A stretch of DNA of 64,000 nt from Anabaena sphaerica FACHB-251 (GTDB lineage: Bacteria; Cyanobacteriota; Cyanobacteriia; Cyanobacteriales; Nostocaceae), in NCBI RefSeq assembly GCF_014696825.1, contig NZ_JACJQU010000015.1, positions 1 to 64,000 on the forward strand. Reading direction: 5' to 3'. Position 1 is the first letter of the stretch. Every line of letters begins with the position of its first letter. Position numbers and translations under genes: made by a program. The notes under the pieces were generated by a model. The model saw nothing but the letters and a program-made list of their open reading frames with translations, did no database searches and was not told the origin of the DNA. Positions 1 to 10,195 of the stretch are shown here, in pieces.

Positions 1-171
1 TGTTCGCGCAGCGTGGCGTAAGCCATTAGCTGTGGTTTTGAGTGTGACAGAGATTTGAATGCTGCTATTAATTTAAGACAAGAAGCGGTCAGGTTGACCG
101 TTTTAGCCTGTGGACTGGACAGTGCCGACACTTCCAGGATGAAGCAGGAAGAAAAAGCGGACAATTGTTAG
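1..171 (+). pseudogene. C-terminal remnant of an IS200/IS605-type TnpB (OrfB)
   Basis: Reading to the TAG at 169-171 gives about 47 residues beginning SCGFECDRDLNAAINL. This matches the end of TnpB proteins: the second cysteine pair of the zinc finger, then the last RuvC acidic residue in the DRDLNAAINL context. In the same frame a stop lies at 19-21, inside a short GC-rich repeat that replaces the upstream coding sequence. It is therefore a broken transposase-associated nuclease and not a live element. No TnpA gene or IS end is visible, and anything further upstream lies outside the window. Confidence 0.75.
2..27 (+). repeat. Short GC-rich dispersed repeat (GCGTGGCG...AGCCAT type)
   Basis: The core GCAGCGTGGCGTAAGCCAT recurs with small changes at about 46074-46100 and 62164-62188. 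The three copies share AGCGTGGCG and AGCCAT. This copy interrupts the TnpB remnant. It belongs to the small palindromic, HIP1-associated repeats common in Nostocales intergenic DNA. Confidence 0.6.
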
Positions 172-265
172 CATTTGTTAGCTTTTTTGTATCGGTAATT
201 TGTGTATCTATTTTAGTCGGCTTTACCGTGATGATTGCAGCTATATTCGGGAAACCAGTTTTCAT

Positions 266-712
266 CTAATATTTTATTTGTTCTAAAGAACCTATGGGTA
301 TAAGGGGGAATGTGTCAAGAGGAAGTTGAGAGCGATCAGATGTTTCTTTTCTTGCATCTTGATAACATTCATCAAATATTTCTAAAATGTAAGGTTTTAA
401 ACTTGGACTATCTTTGAGATCATCTTTTATCTCTCTGCGAAATGTTCTAATTTCCCCTTTCCAATGTCCTTGATTTAGTTCTCTTTCATTATCCCAATAT
501 TTGAGTTTGAGTAGATGTACAAGCAGTTTAATTAATAAACTTTTAATTGCTCGTTTCTGACTTCTACCCATAGTTTCTAATTCTTCTAATAAACTTTCTA
601 AATCAACAGTAGAAAATTGACCTGTGCGAAGTTGGTTGATGGTGGTTTTTATCCACAGGTAATAATCTTGGTCGTATAGGGTTTGAGCTTCGGGTTTTGT
701 TGGTGTTTGCAT
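266..712 (-). CDS. DUF29 domain-containing protein
   Basis: 148 residues, the usual length of the DUF29 family, which is very common in cyanobacteria and has no settled function. The family pattern is visible: an N-terminal YDQDYYLWIKTTINQLRTG segment, the conserved LEELETMGRSQKRAIKSLL helix, then a basic, tryptophan-containing middle (KYWDNERELNQGHW). The start is ATG at 710-712. No signal peptide or membrane segment is present, so it is expected in the cytoplasm. The gene stands alone and is divergent from the next gene at 858. Neighbours are decayed mobile and toxin genes, which fits an accessory locus. Confidence 0.85.
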   Translation of the reverse strand: MQTPTKPEAQTLYDQDYYLWIKTTINQLRTGQFSTVDLESLLEELETMGRSQKRAIKSLLIKLLVHLLKLKYWDNERELNQGHWKGEIRTFRREIKDDLKDSPSLKPYILEIFDECYQDARKETSDRSQLPLDTFPLIPIGSLEQIKY

Positions 713-857
713 AGAATAGCGGTATTTTTGCTATTTTTTGTATTTTAGCTTAATTTAGTTATAGTCAGATATTGGCAGGTATTGTTTAGCAGAGCAATAT
801 GCAGTATTTGAACCAACTTTTAAAAAATAGATCGCAACTATTTGAGTATCAGACACT

Positions 858-1859
858 ATGCGTCCCTTTACATTTACTTTTGATGCCAGTCTTGAAGTAT
901 ACGAGCAGTCAAAGCAGTATCTTGAAGAACATCTAGAAATAGCCAGTAAATTATCAGAATTAGCATGGACATACCAGAGTCTTGGCAAAGTTATTCCTAT
1001 GACCACAGAAAATATGTTTTCTGGACATTTTTTCCCTTGGCATGATTCATGGGAAGAAATTCAGGTTTCATATAATCTCTGTCTACTAGGTTTCTATAAA
1101 CAGGCAATGATCTCATTGCGTAGTAGCTTCGAGTTAGGTCTTTTATCTGTGTATTGGAATTTGAAAGATGATGGTCATGAAGTTATCCAAAACTGGCTTC
1201 AATCACGGAAAAACACTCCTCCTTTTCGTGATATTTGGCGAAAAATTGAGCAACATCCCAACTTTACCATTTATCAAAACAAGCATAATATCAAACAGAG
1301 GCTGCTTGATCTCGGATACTTTCACGATTATGTTCATGCAAAAGGAAAGAAATTCTCAACTACTATTGGCATTCTAAAATCCAATAAACAAACTTTTGAG
1401 CAAAGAGGTTTTAATAAATGGGTAGATGCCTATGAAGAGATAATTAAAATACTATCTATTTTGCATTTGATTAAGTATCCAGTAAGTGTTATTCGTTTCG
1501 ATTACTCCGCCAAATTCGGTATTGATATACCAGGTTTTGGAGGATTGGATGAATTAGAAGTAGATAGATTAGAAAAAACTATTGGTGAGGATGCTTTTGA
1601 ATCTATCCAATTAATTGCGGACTCAGACTCTACTGTTCAAGATTTAATTATTTGGATTAAAAGTTTACCGAATATCTCAGAGGAAAAAGTTCAGAATCAA
1701 ATGATCGAGAATGACAAATCATTTATTCTAGGCATGGGATTTGACAATTGGGTGAATATGATGAAACCAAATGTAGATCAGTTTTCTGAACATGAAAGGG
1801 AACTTTACGAGCAACGAGTAGAGCATTTGCGCCCGTGGGCGAAAGAAAATGGTTATTAA
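858..1859 (+). CDS. Hypothetical protein (333 aa), family not recognised
   Basis: A clean 333-residue frame from ATG 858. I do not recognise a family. The protein is soluble-looking, mostly helical and rich in aromatic and charged residues, with no signal peptide or membrane segment. A helical stretch LCLLGFYKQAMISLRSSFELGLLSVYW at about residues 76-103 is followed by an R-K-rich middle, a family-like YFHDYVHAKGKKF segment near residue 154-166, and an acidic C-terminal half. Its last codons overlap the decayed antitoxin frame that starts at 1849, and it lies between a DUF29 gene and a dead toxin-antitoxin pair. A role in the same accessory island is possible but not shown. Confidence 0.6.
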   Translation: MRPFTFTFDASLEVYEQSKQYLEEHLEIASKLSELAWTYQSLGKVIPMTTENMFSGHFFPWHDSWEEIQVSYNLCLLGFYKQAMISLRSSFELGLLSVYWNLKDDGHEVIQNWLQSRKNTPPFRDIWRKIEQHPNFTIYQNKHNIKQRLLDLGYFHDYVHAKGKKFSTTIGILKSNKQTFEQRGFNKWVDAYEEIIKILSILHLIKYPVSVIRFDYSAKFGIDIPGFGGLDELEVDRLEKTIGEDAFESIQLIADSDSTVQDLIIWIKSLPNISEEKVQNQMIENDKSFILGMGFDNWVNMMKPNVDQFSEHERELYEQRVEHLRPWAKENGY

Positions 1860-2049
1860 AAGTGCGATCACTCCCCATAAATTCCTTTCAATTAACTCAA
1901 TGGTGAGAGCGATAGCTGCGCTCGCCGTAGGCATCGCTTATCCTAGAAAAAAACAAGAACTTGAGCGTCGCATTACTGATTATGAAGCAAATCTAGATAA
2001 TGTCATGACATGGGAGGAAATTAAAACTTCAATTAGAGGAAAACAATGA
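1849..2049 (+). pseudogene. Truncated addiction-module antitoxin remnant
   Basis: The last 33 residues (KKQELERRITDYEANLDNV, then MTWEEIKTSIRGKQ) have the C-terminal pattern of the putative addiction-module component family (PF09720 type): ...ERRxxxYxxN...xxWEExKxxIR. The expected N-terminal half of about 40 residues is missing. Upstream sequence is instead a HIP1-like palindromic repeat at 1908-1938 read as residues. The stop overlaps the start of the next frame by 4 bp (ATGA, 2046-2049), the usual coupling of such antitoxin-toxin pairs. Because the N-terminus is repeat sequence and the partner is broken, I call it a pseudogene. Confidence 0.65.
1908..1938. repeat. Palindromic HIP-like repeat inside the antitoxin remnant
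   Basis: The ends AGCGAT and ATCGCT are inverted copies, and the centre (CTGCGCTCGCCGTAGG) is GC-rich unlike its surroundings. It appears to have replaced or disrupted the antitoxin N-terminus. Confidence 0.5.
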
Positions 2050-2341
2050 ATTACGTCCTTGTTTTTCGTCCAGAAGTTCGTGAAGAACTAGATGAGGTGT
2101 ATATATGGTATCAAAATCAGCAAGCAGGACTTGGTGATGAGTTTTTAGACTTGTAGATGAAATGCTAAATCGCATTTGTTAAATACCCGAATCTTGTGCA
2201 GTAGTATATCTTGATGTGCGACGGGCGGTAGCGCGGCGTTTTCCTTATGGTATATATTATCGAATTGTATCTAGTCGTGTGATTGTAACAGCAATTTTTC
2301 ACAGTCGAAGAGATCCAAAATCATGGCAAAAGCGAACCTAA
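2046..2341 (+). pseudogene. Frameshifted RelE/ParE-family toxin
   Basis: The frame opens at ATG 2046 (MNYVLVFRPEVREELDEVY, then WYQNQQAGLGDEFLDL), typical of the ParE/RelE N-terminus, then stops at TAG near 2154. The rest of the toxin continues in another frame: VVYLDVRRAVARRFPYGIYY, then RIVSSRVIVTAIFHSRRDP and KSWQKRT, ending at TAA 2339-2341. The RRFPYGIYYRI and VxAxFHxRRDPxxW blocks are hallmark C-terminal toxin motifs. At least one frameshift and several stops lie between the halves (about 2154-2205). It follows the truncated antitoxin with a 4-bp overlap, so the whole module is dead. Confidence 0.8.
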
Positions 2342-2526
2342 AAAAATAGTCGGTGCGATCGCCTACGGAAATATGCCTAAAGATAGATAGTTAAAATCAC
2401 ACACTTGTACACTTGTAACCAATGATAAAGAAGTGTAGAAAATTACATGAACTTGGGAACTTGTAGCTATGCCTAAAGTCATATAGGAAATCTAACTAAA
2501 GTAACCTATTTGACTAAAGGATCTCA

Positions 2527-3894
<1,368 letters not shown>

Positions 3895-3947
3895 CTATTT
3901 AATGAGAGAATGAATTACAAAATTTAGTTCCTCTCATCATACTGTCA

Positions 3948-3968
3948 GGGTTTAGCAATGCTAAACCC
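3948..3968. terminator. Palindromic hairpin between convergent genes
   Basis: GGGTTTAGC and GCTAAACCC form a perfect 9-bp stem with an AAT loop. It sits 12 bp from the gdhA stop and 54 bp from the stop of the upstream plus-strand gene. No long U-tract follows on either strand, so it may be a weak bidirectional terminator or just a palindromic repeat. Confidence 0.5.
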
Positions 3969-3979
3969 CTACTGTATAA

Positions 3980-5269
3980 CTAAGGATACAAACCCCTATC
4001 AGTCAAAGCTTGGGCTACTCTACCTACACCCAGCGTATAAGCCGCCAGCCGTAAATTCACCCGTCGCGCCTGTGCTTGTTGAATCACTTGACGGTAAGCA
4101 TTCACCATCAAATGCTCCATTTCCCGGTTCACTCTTTCTTCGTCCCAGAACAAGTAAGAAAGACCTTGTACCCATTCCAGATAACTCACCACCACACCAC
4201 CAGCATTAGCTAAAATATCCGGTAAAACCGTCACACCACGGGCTTCTAGGACTCGGTTGGCTTCCAGAGTCACAGGTCCATTAGCAGCTTCAGCAACAAA
4301 CTGCGCTTGAATGTGATCAACATTTTCTTCCGTAATTTGATTTTCTAAAGCTGCGGGAATTAATACATCACAAGGTAAAGTTAATAAGTCTGCGTTACTA
4401 ATTGGTGTAGCTTGGGGAAATCCTACCACACTCCGATGATTTTCAGCAGCGTAGGCTTTCAACGCCGGAATATCAAGACCAGTTTCCGAAAATACACCCC
4501 CAGCACCACTAGAAACAGCAATAATTTTCGCTCCTTCCTGGTGTAACAATTCAGCCGCAGCACCGCCTACATTACCGAAACCTTGAATGGCAATTCGCAC
4601 ACCTGGAAGGGATCTACCTTGATCCGCCAATGCTTCACGGACAATAATCATTACACCGCGTCCAGTGGCCATTTCCCGACCGAGAGAACCACCGACGGAA
4701 AGCGGCTTACCTGTCACAATCCCCGGTACAGCATGACCGACATTCACAGAATAAGTATCCATCATCCACGCCATTTCACGGGCAGATGTACCCATATCCG
4801 GGGCTGGTATATCCACTGATGGTCCAATGTCTTTAATTAATTCACTGATATAACGCCGGCTGATTCTTTCTAATTCCCCAACACTGTATTTTTTCGGATC
4901 TATGGGAATTCCACCTTTTGCACCACCGTAAGGAATACCCAACAACGCACATTTCCAAGTCATTAACATGGCTAAAGCGGAGACTTCCCGCAATGTCACC
5001 GCCGGATGGTAACGAATACCACCTTTATAGGGTCCTAAAATATCGGAATGTTGCACCCGATGTCCCGCTAAAACCCGCACTTCCCCATTATCCATTTTTA
5101 CGGGTATGGAAACAGTGACGACTTTACGGGGATGGCTGAGAATTTCTAATAAACCTGGATCTAATTTTAATTCTTTAGCAGCCCATTCTAAATAGCTACA
5201 AGCTTGGTCAAACGGGCAAATATGCGCTGGAGAGTGATTTTCCCACACTGGGCGAGAGGTTGTAACCAT
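3980..5269 (-). CDS. gdhA: Glutamate dehydrogenase (Glu/Leu/Phe/Val family)
   Basis: 429 residues, normal for hexameric GDH. It catalyses reversible amination of 2-oxoglutarate to glutamate with NAD(P)H, at the junction of carbon and nitrogen metabolism in the cytosol. The substrate-binding block with catalytic lysine is visible (GGIRYHPAVTLREV, then MTWKCALLGIPYGGAKGGI), as is the aspartate region DIPAPDMGTSAREMAW. The Rossmann dinucleotide motif is GFGNVGGAAAELL, and the conserved ANAGGVVVSYLEWVQGL lies near the C-terminus. Start ATG at 5267-5269. It is divergent from the P450 gene with a 196-bp gap. It is the family typical of cyanobacteria; cofactor preference cannot be read safely. Confidence 0.95.
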   Translation of the reverse strand: MVTTSRPVWENHSPAHICPFDQACSYLEWAAKELKLDPGLLEILSHPRKVVTVSIPVKMDNGEVRVLAGHRVQHSDILGPYKGGIRYHPAVTLREVSALAMLMTWKCALLGIPYGGAKGGIPIDPKKYSVGELERISRRYISELIKDIGPSVDIPAPDMGTSAREMAWMMDTYSVNVGHAVPGIVTGKPLSVGGSLGREMATGRGVMIIVREALADQGRSLPGVRIAIQGFGNVGGAAAELLHQEGAKIIAVSSGAGGVFSETGLDIPALKAYAAENHRSVVGFPQATPISNADLLTLPCDVLIPAALENQITEENVDHIQAQFVAEAANGPVTLEANRVLEARGVTVLPDILANAGGVVVSYLEWVQGLSYLFWDEERVNREMEHLMVNAYRQVIQQAQARRVNLRLAAYTLGVGRVAQALTDRGLYP

Positions 5270-5465
5270 AACATTTACTCCTCATCACGGTATTTTGGTG
5301 AACCGGATATGTATGGTTAGCTTACCCTGGTTTTTCAAAAAAATATCAATTTTGTAGTTTCTGTTACAATTTTATATAGATTTTTGTGTATGCCAATAAC
5401 TGCTCTGCTTAAAGGAACAAATGTTTTACAATTATTTAAGTTTTATTAAGTAAGTTAAACACAAA

Positions 5466-6800
5466 ATGAAAACCCAAGCAACCAAATCACAAAATCAATT
5501 ACCTTTACCACCTGGAAACTTAGGTTTACCTGTCATTGGTGAAACAATTAGTTTTTTAAGTGATCCAGATTTTGCCACCAAAAGACAAAAGAAATACGGT
5601 AACATTTTTAAAACTAATCTATTTGGCTCTCCCACGATTATGATGATAGGAGCAGAAGCCAATCGCTTTATATTTAGCGGTGAAAATCAGAATTTTACCA
5701 TTAAATGGCCTGAGACTGTTGCAGTATTGCTTGGACCAGCTTCTTTATCAATGCAAACAGGTAGCATTCATCAAACCAGACGCAAATTATTATCCCAAGC
5801 ATTTCAACCCAGAGCTTTAGCAAGTTATACACCTGCAATGGTAGAAATTACTAATAGCTATTTACAGAAATGGGCAAATTTAGGTCAATTAACCTGGTAT
5901 CCTGAACTGAGACAATATACTTTTGATGTAGCTTGTAAATTATTAGTAGGAACAGATACTACTAATGATCATCATTTTACTGAATTATTTGAAGAATGGT
6001 CTGGGGGTTTATTTACTCTTTCCATTCGTTTACCTTGGACTAAATTTAGTAAAGCTTTGAAATGCCGAGAGCAGTTGTTAACCAAAATTGAACAAATTAT
6101 TTTACAACGTCAAAAACAACCCAGTTCTGAACAAGATGCTTTAGGTTTATTATTAAATGCAAAGGATGAAGATGGTAATAGTTTGAGCATAGACGAACTC
6201 AAAGACCAAATTCTCACTTTGTTGTTTGCTGGACATGAAACCTTAACTTCTGCATTGTCTTCTTTTTGTTTGCTGTTAGCACAAAAACCGGAAATTTTAG
6301 CAGCAGCAAGGAAGGAACAGCAGCAAATAACTTGTACAGATATGCTAACATCTGAACATCTGAAACAAATGACTTATTTAGATCAAATACTCAAGGAAGT
6401 CTTGCGAGTTATTCCCCCTGTTGGTGGTGGGTTTCGGGAAGTAATTCAAAGTTGTGAATTTAATGGATATCGCATTCCTCAAGGTTGGAGTTTATTATAT
6501 CAAATTGGAAAAACACATCAAGATGAAACTATATATAAAGATGCTCAAAATTTCGATCCAGAACGGTTTGATCCAACTAGGGCTGAGGATAAATCTAAGC
6601 CTTTTAGTTATGTGACTTTTGGGGGTGGAATGAGAGAATGTGTAGGTAAAGAATTTGCTAAGTTGGAGATGAAAATATTTGCAGCTTTGCTGTTACGTGG
6701 TTATGAATGGGAACTTGTAGCGGGACAAAATCTGGATTTAATAATGATACCCACATCCCAACCCCGTGATGGTTTAAAGGTAATTTTCGGTTCTATTTAA
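5466..6800 (+). CDS. Cytochrome P450, CYP120-like
   Basis: 444 residues, the normal size of a soluble bacterial P450, from ATG 5466. The proline-rich start LPLPPGNLGLPVIGET is typical of the CYP120/CYP26-like group. The I-helix oxygen-activating motif is AGHET at about residue 254, the K-helix is EVLR, the PERF-type motif is DPERFDP, and the haem loop FGGGMRECVGKEFA carries the cysteine thiolate ligand. Known CYP120 enzymes hydroxylate retinoids, which suggests an apocarotenoid or other hydrophobic substrate here, but that is inference from resemblance. No ferredoxin or reductase gene is adjacent. It converges on the Gfo/Idh/MocA gene through a hairpin at 6811-6840. Confidence 0.93.
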   Translation: MKTQATKSQNQLPLPPGNLGLPVIGETISFLSDPDFATKRQKKYGNIFKTNLFGSPTIMMIGAEANRFIFSGENQNFTIKWPETVAVLLGPASLSMQTGSIHQTRRKLLSQAFQPRALASYTPAMVEITNSYLQKWANLGQLTWYPELRQYTFDVACKLLVGTDTTNDHHFTELFEEWSGGLFTLSIRLPWTKFSKALKCREQLLTKIEQIILQRQKQPSSEQDALGLLLNAKDEDGNSLSIDELKDQILTLLFAGHETLTSALSSFCLLLAQKPEILAAARKEQQQITCTDMLTSEHLKQMTYLDQILKEVLRVIPPVGGGFREVIQSCEFNGYRIPQGWSLLYQIGKTHQDETIYKDAQNFDPERFDPTRAEDKSKPFSYVTFGGGMRECVGKEFAKLEMKIFAALLLRGYEWELVAGQNLDLIMIPTSQPRDGLKVIFGSI

Positions 6801-6810
6801 TTTGTACTAA

Positions 6811-6840
6811 ATCCCCGACTTCGGGGAGAAGTTAGGGATC
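6811..6840. terminator. ATCCCCGACTTC inverted repeat between convergent genes
   Basis: CCCCGA and TCGGGG pair tightly, and a longer ATCCC...GGGAT pairing encloses them. It lies between two converging genes and belongs to the dispersed GATCCCCGACTTCT family. A terminator role is inferred from position. Confidence 0.5.
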
Positions 6841-6859
6841 GTGTAGTTCATCTAGTTCA

Positions 6860-8002
6860 TCAATTACCAGCAGGTGAAGTAGCATGAATTAGCTCTGGTT
6901 TTTCTTCAGTAGCAGGAAGCTCAATAGTTTGAGCCGATGTCGGGCGTTGATCACGCTTCAGAGTTTGCACTTTCACAGGTTGACCTGTTTCAATAGATTG
7001 GTAGAGTGCTTGAATAATGCCAACATCATTCAATCCTTCTATTCCTGACGGTTCTGGGTCTTTATTTTGAAGAATGCAATCTGAGAAATAGGTGAATTCA
7101 GCTGCTAGTTGATCATGGCTCTCAAAGGTGCGTTCTTGGGTTTCACCATTAATAGTCAGATAATGCTTAATTTCTCCATGCCAAGTATAAGCAGATTCTA
7201 CTCGGATGTCGCCTTTAGTGCCTACAACCTGATAATTAGAAACTTTTGCTGCGCCAAAACTACAGGTAAATGTTGCTAGTCGTTCGTTGGGAAAACGCAG
7301 GATAACACTAGTCATTTCTTCTACTTCGCTGAAGCGTTGTTCTCCTTTAGTAGCAGCTACAGCAAACACTTCGGTTGGTTCATCTTGAAACAGATAGCGT
7401 GCGGCATTGATGCAGTAAATACCAATATCATAAATTGTTCCCCCACCTGTAATCTCTCGTAAACGAATGTTGCCTTGTTCTACTTGTTGAGAGAATACAG
7501 AGTTGAAAAGTCTTGGTTCACCAATTTGGTGCGATGGGCTATGCCCCGCCGAAGGCGATCGCACTATTTCTACTGCTTGTAAATTTGCTGGTTCTAGATG
7601 TAAGCGATAAGCAATCATCAATTTTACACCATTTTCATTGGCAGCTTTTATCATTGCCTCGCACTCTTTTTCTGTCACAGCCATTGGCTTTTCACAAAGT
7701 ATATGAATGGACTGATTAGCTGCCCGCACAGTAAAATCACAATGTAGATGATTGGGTAATGCAATATAAACAGCATCAATATCACCGCTTGTCAGACAGT
7801 CTTCATACTCATCATATGAATAAGTATGCTGAATGCCATACTTTTTGCTGAGTTCTTCACGTTTTGTCGGGTCATCAGAAACTAGAGCAACTAATTCAGA
7901 GTTATCGGCAGAAGTAAATGCAGGTAAAGCTGCTTCTTGAGCAAACCAACCTAAACCCACAACGGCATAACGAATTTTGTGCTTTTCGTTTGTTGTTGTC
8001 AT
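6860..8002 (-). CDS. Gfo/Idh/MocA family oxidoreductase
   Basis: 380 residues from ATG 8002. The N-terminal Rossmann fold is clear (YAVVGLGWFAQEAALPAF), followed by SNHLHCDFTV-type spacing (ALPNHLHCDFTVRAANQ) and the family signature CEKPMAVTEKECEAM with the catalytic-region lysine. The C-terminal alpha/beta domain contains GGTIYDIGIYCINAARYLF. The family oxidises or reduces sugars and related polyols with NAD(P); the substrate cannot be read. An insertion of about 12 residues (RSPSAGHSPSHQ, around residue 150) is encoded by a palindromic repeat at 7529-7564, where relatives normally run straight into IGEPR. The extra loop is likely surface-exposed. Confidence 0.92.
   Translation of the reverse strand: MTTTNEKHKIRYAVVGLGWFAQEAALPAFTSADNSELVALVSDDPTKREELSKKYGIQHTYSYDEYEDCLTSGDIDAVYIALPNHLHCDFTVRAANQSIHILCEKPMAVTEKECEAMIKAANENGVKLMIAYRLHLEPANLQAVEIVRSPSAGHSPSHQIGEPRLFNSVFSQQVEQGNIRLREITGGGTIYDIGIYCINAARYLFQDEPTEVFAVAATKGEQRFSEVEEMTSVILRFPNERLATFTCSFGAAKVSNYQVVGTKGDIRVESAYTWHGEIKHYLTINGETQERTFESHDQLAAEFTYFSDCILQNKDPEPSGIEGLNDVGIIQALYQSIETGQPVKVQTLKRDQRPTSAQTIELPATEEKPELIHATSPAGN
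7529..7564. repeat. 36-bp HIP1-containing palindromic repeat inside a CDS
   Basis: It is bounded by GTGCGAT and ATCGCAC and contains GGCGATCGC. Its length is exactly 12 codons, so the reading frame of the oxidoreductase is kept. It resembles the intergenic GC-rich palindromes elsewhere in the window. Confidence 0.7.
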
Positions 8003-8668
8003 TTTTAGACCTCTTGATGAAGAACTTGTTTGAAAAAGTCAGTAAGCATTCGGCTATCAGATACCAGCAGTCAAGCAAAACCGTTTTTAAGGCTAAGTTT
8101 AGAGGATTTTCAGTTAGGGAGACTGACACTAAAAGCCATTCCTAATTCCTCGGTAAAATGCTCATAAATTCCAGCTTTTACTGATAGCTATTCACTGACG
8201 GCTGAATGCCGAAAAAAATCATTCTTTTAGGCTAATGAAATTTTTTAAGTATTCCATCATACTGATGAGATAACTTTAAGCATACTTCTAATCATACTTA
8301 GGAAATACTTTCTTCCTGGCAGATGGTCTTTGGGATGGCAGCTTTTATAGCTACAGGGAACTCTTAACGGGGAACGGGGAAGAGAGTTTTGGTGAATTTA
8401 CTTTTTGTTACATACTACTCTTCGAGAAGCCGCTACGCGTCTACGGTTTTTTCCCACCGATTTACTTAGTTGCTATATTTTACAATACAATCAATTATGG
8501 CTCTTGAGTACATAATATGCAAAATCTGAACAAAAAAATCTTATAAAGCTTGCTACGTATAAGAAATCAGCCATATTTTTGAATATTATGGCAAAATATT
8601 CTCTCTTTCCCCTGTTAAGAGTTCCCTTTTACCGACTGGTAATTTAGTATAACAAGTACCGAAGATCC
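8003..8668. other. Gene-free stretch with dispersed repeats
   Basis: No credible coding frame is seen between the oxidoreductase start and the end of the folate carrier gene. The part upstream of 8350 is AT-rich and may hold the oxidoreductase promoter. The part from 8355 to 8470 is a copy of a dispersed element also present at 25061-25170. Confidence 0.6.
8355..8470 (+). repeat. Dispersed ~110-bp element, copy 1
   Basis: This stretch is nearly identical to the reverse complement of 25061-25170. It runs from AGGGAACTCTTAACGGGGAA through CTTCGAGAAGCCGCTACGCG to CCACCGATTTACTTAG. It contains the GC-rich CGCTACGCGTCTACGG core. It has no coding capacity and looks like a miniature mobile element. 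Confidence 0.8.
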
Positions 8669-10030
8669 TCAATTATTAATTGAATTAGCTGCAAATGTTG
8701 GGATTTCTGTTTCTTCTTCGTTTGGCAAGAGGTGAATAAATAGCAGCGGTAAAAGGGCAATTGAATTAGTGATTATCACTAATAACCATAGGGTATCAAA
8801 GTTAGTTTCGGTAATGCCTAACCAGTGCATAATTAATGCCCCAAACTCTCTGGAAATAGCTCCTCCTAAATTGAAGATTGACATTAGGAGTGCAAATAAT
8901 GTTGCTTCTATTCCCAAAGGACAAATTCTTGCTGCTAATACCATCACAGGCATGAATGCGATTTGTCCCATGACGGCGAGAATTAAGCTATCACCTAAAC
9001 TAAACCATTGATCATCTATTCCCAAAGCTCTATTTGTGTGTGTAACTAACAGTAACATCGTCATTCTTAATAGTGCGGAAATGACGATACTCCAACCACA
9101 AATTACCCGAAACGGGACGCTTTTGAGGAAACGTTGGAAAATCCAAATACCAATTAATGAGGCTAAACTTGTAACTAAATGGACTCTGCCTAAAAATTCT
9201 GGTTTAAAGTGCAGTTCGTTGGTGAAAAAGTAGAAAAATGCTGCTTCTCCACTGGGGGTAGATTGCCAGATAAATATAAATGCTGTGGGTAGCCAAATTG
9301 CTTTTTGTGTAAAGGCTTGGCGTAGTTGTTTGAGTTGAGTTTGGATGCTGAGGGGATGATTCTGGTGATGCTGTGGGGCATCTTTGTTAACTCGTGTTTC
9401 ACTAATTAACCAAGCTACCACTGAAATAATTAACGGAAATAAAGCAGTGACTAAAAATACTGTGCGGGTGGTGAAATATTCTAGCAGCAACCCACTAAAA
9501 TAAGCTGTTATTAACCCTCCCAGGGCGGTAGCACCCCAACATAAAGATTGTAGAGAACCTGCTTTGGCCTGAGATTCTACTCTGGCACGTTCGACAACGA
9601 GGGAGTCAACTATAACATCACTGAAGGCAACAGAGAGGGAAGACAGAGCGATCGCTATTGTTGCAGCCCAGCTACTATGAACTATTGTACCCAAACTCAC
9701 CCAAGCAGCAGACCCCAATATCCCAGATAACACCAAATAGGGACGGCGACGGTAGCCAAATATGGGCAAACCATCGGAAATAAAGCCAAATAATGGCTTA
9801 ATCATCCAAGGTAGGGCAACTATCCCCAACAGTGCTGATACCTCAACTGGACTCAGATGTAATTCATCTTTCAGGAAAAAGCTAACAGCTAGACGCGCTA
9901 ACCCTAATATGCCTTGAACAAAGTAGACTGCAAGGATCGCAATTAATTCTGGCTTAGGTTCATTACCTAAGAGAATTTTTTTGGTTACTGAGTCTTTGAC
10001 TTTGGACAAGCCAGAGGAGTGAATCAGCAT
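8669..10030 (-). CDS. Folate/biopterin transporter (BT1/FBT family)
   Basis: 453 residues with about 12 hydrophobic segments, an inner-membrane major-facilitator protein. The N-terminal block PKPELIAILAVYFVQGILGL followed by FFLKDELHLSPVEVSALLGI, and the loop KPLFGFISDGLPIFGYRRRPYL, are the BT1-family signatures. Cyanobacterial and plastid members carry folates. Start ATG at 10028-10030. The C-terminus ends in a short hydrophilic tail (HLLPNEEETEIPTFAANSINN). It is a single gene with no visible operon partner; a 165-bp gap separates it from the zinc-ribbon gene upstream. Confidence 0.92.
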   Translation of the reverse strand: MLIHSSGLSKVKDSVTKKILLGNEPKPELIAILAVYFVQGILGLARLAVSFFLKDELHLSPVEVSALLGIVALPWMIKPLFGFISDGLPIFGYRRRPYLVLSGILGSAAWVSLGTIVHSSWAATIAIALSSLSVAFSDVIVDSLVVERARVESQAKAGSLQSLCWGATALGGLITAYFSGLLLEYFTTRTVFLVTALFPLIISVVAWLISETRVNKDAPQHHQNHPLSIQTQLKQLRQAFTQKAIWLPTAFIFIWQSTPSGEAAFFYFFTNELHFKPEFLGRVHLVTSLASLIGIWIFQRFLKSVPFRVICGWSIVISALLRMTMLLLVTHTNRALGIDDQWFSLGDSLILAVMGQIAFMPVMVLAARICPLGIEATLFALLMSIFNLGGAISREFGALIMHWLGITETNFDTLWLLVIITNSIALLPLLFIHLLPNEEETEIPTFAANSINN

Positions 10031-10195
10031 TTTATGAATATTCTTTAAGTTTTCTCTACTTTTCTATCATATCTATATACGGATAATGTTATCAGCTATT
10101 TTAGTCACAAACTTTAAACCAAAGCGCCAGCGCCATCTATAGCTGGATGCTTGTTATCAACTAATATGCACTTGTGTTTACCACTCTATATCACT

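Noticed and set aside
755-1006. 83-residue minus-strand frame before the 333-residue protein
   Set aside because: It overlaps the start of the plus-strand gene and has odd Cys/Tyr/Ser composition typical of a non-coding strand.
5311-5325. Possible NtcA site upstream of gdhA (GTA...TAC)
   Set aside because: The spacing between GTA and TAC is 9 bases, not the required 8, and the flanks do not match.
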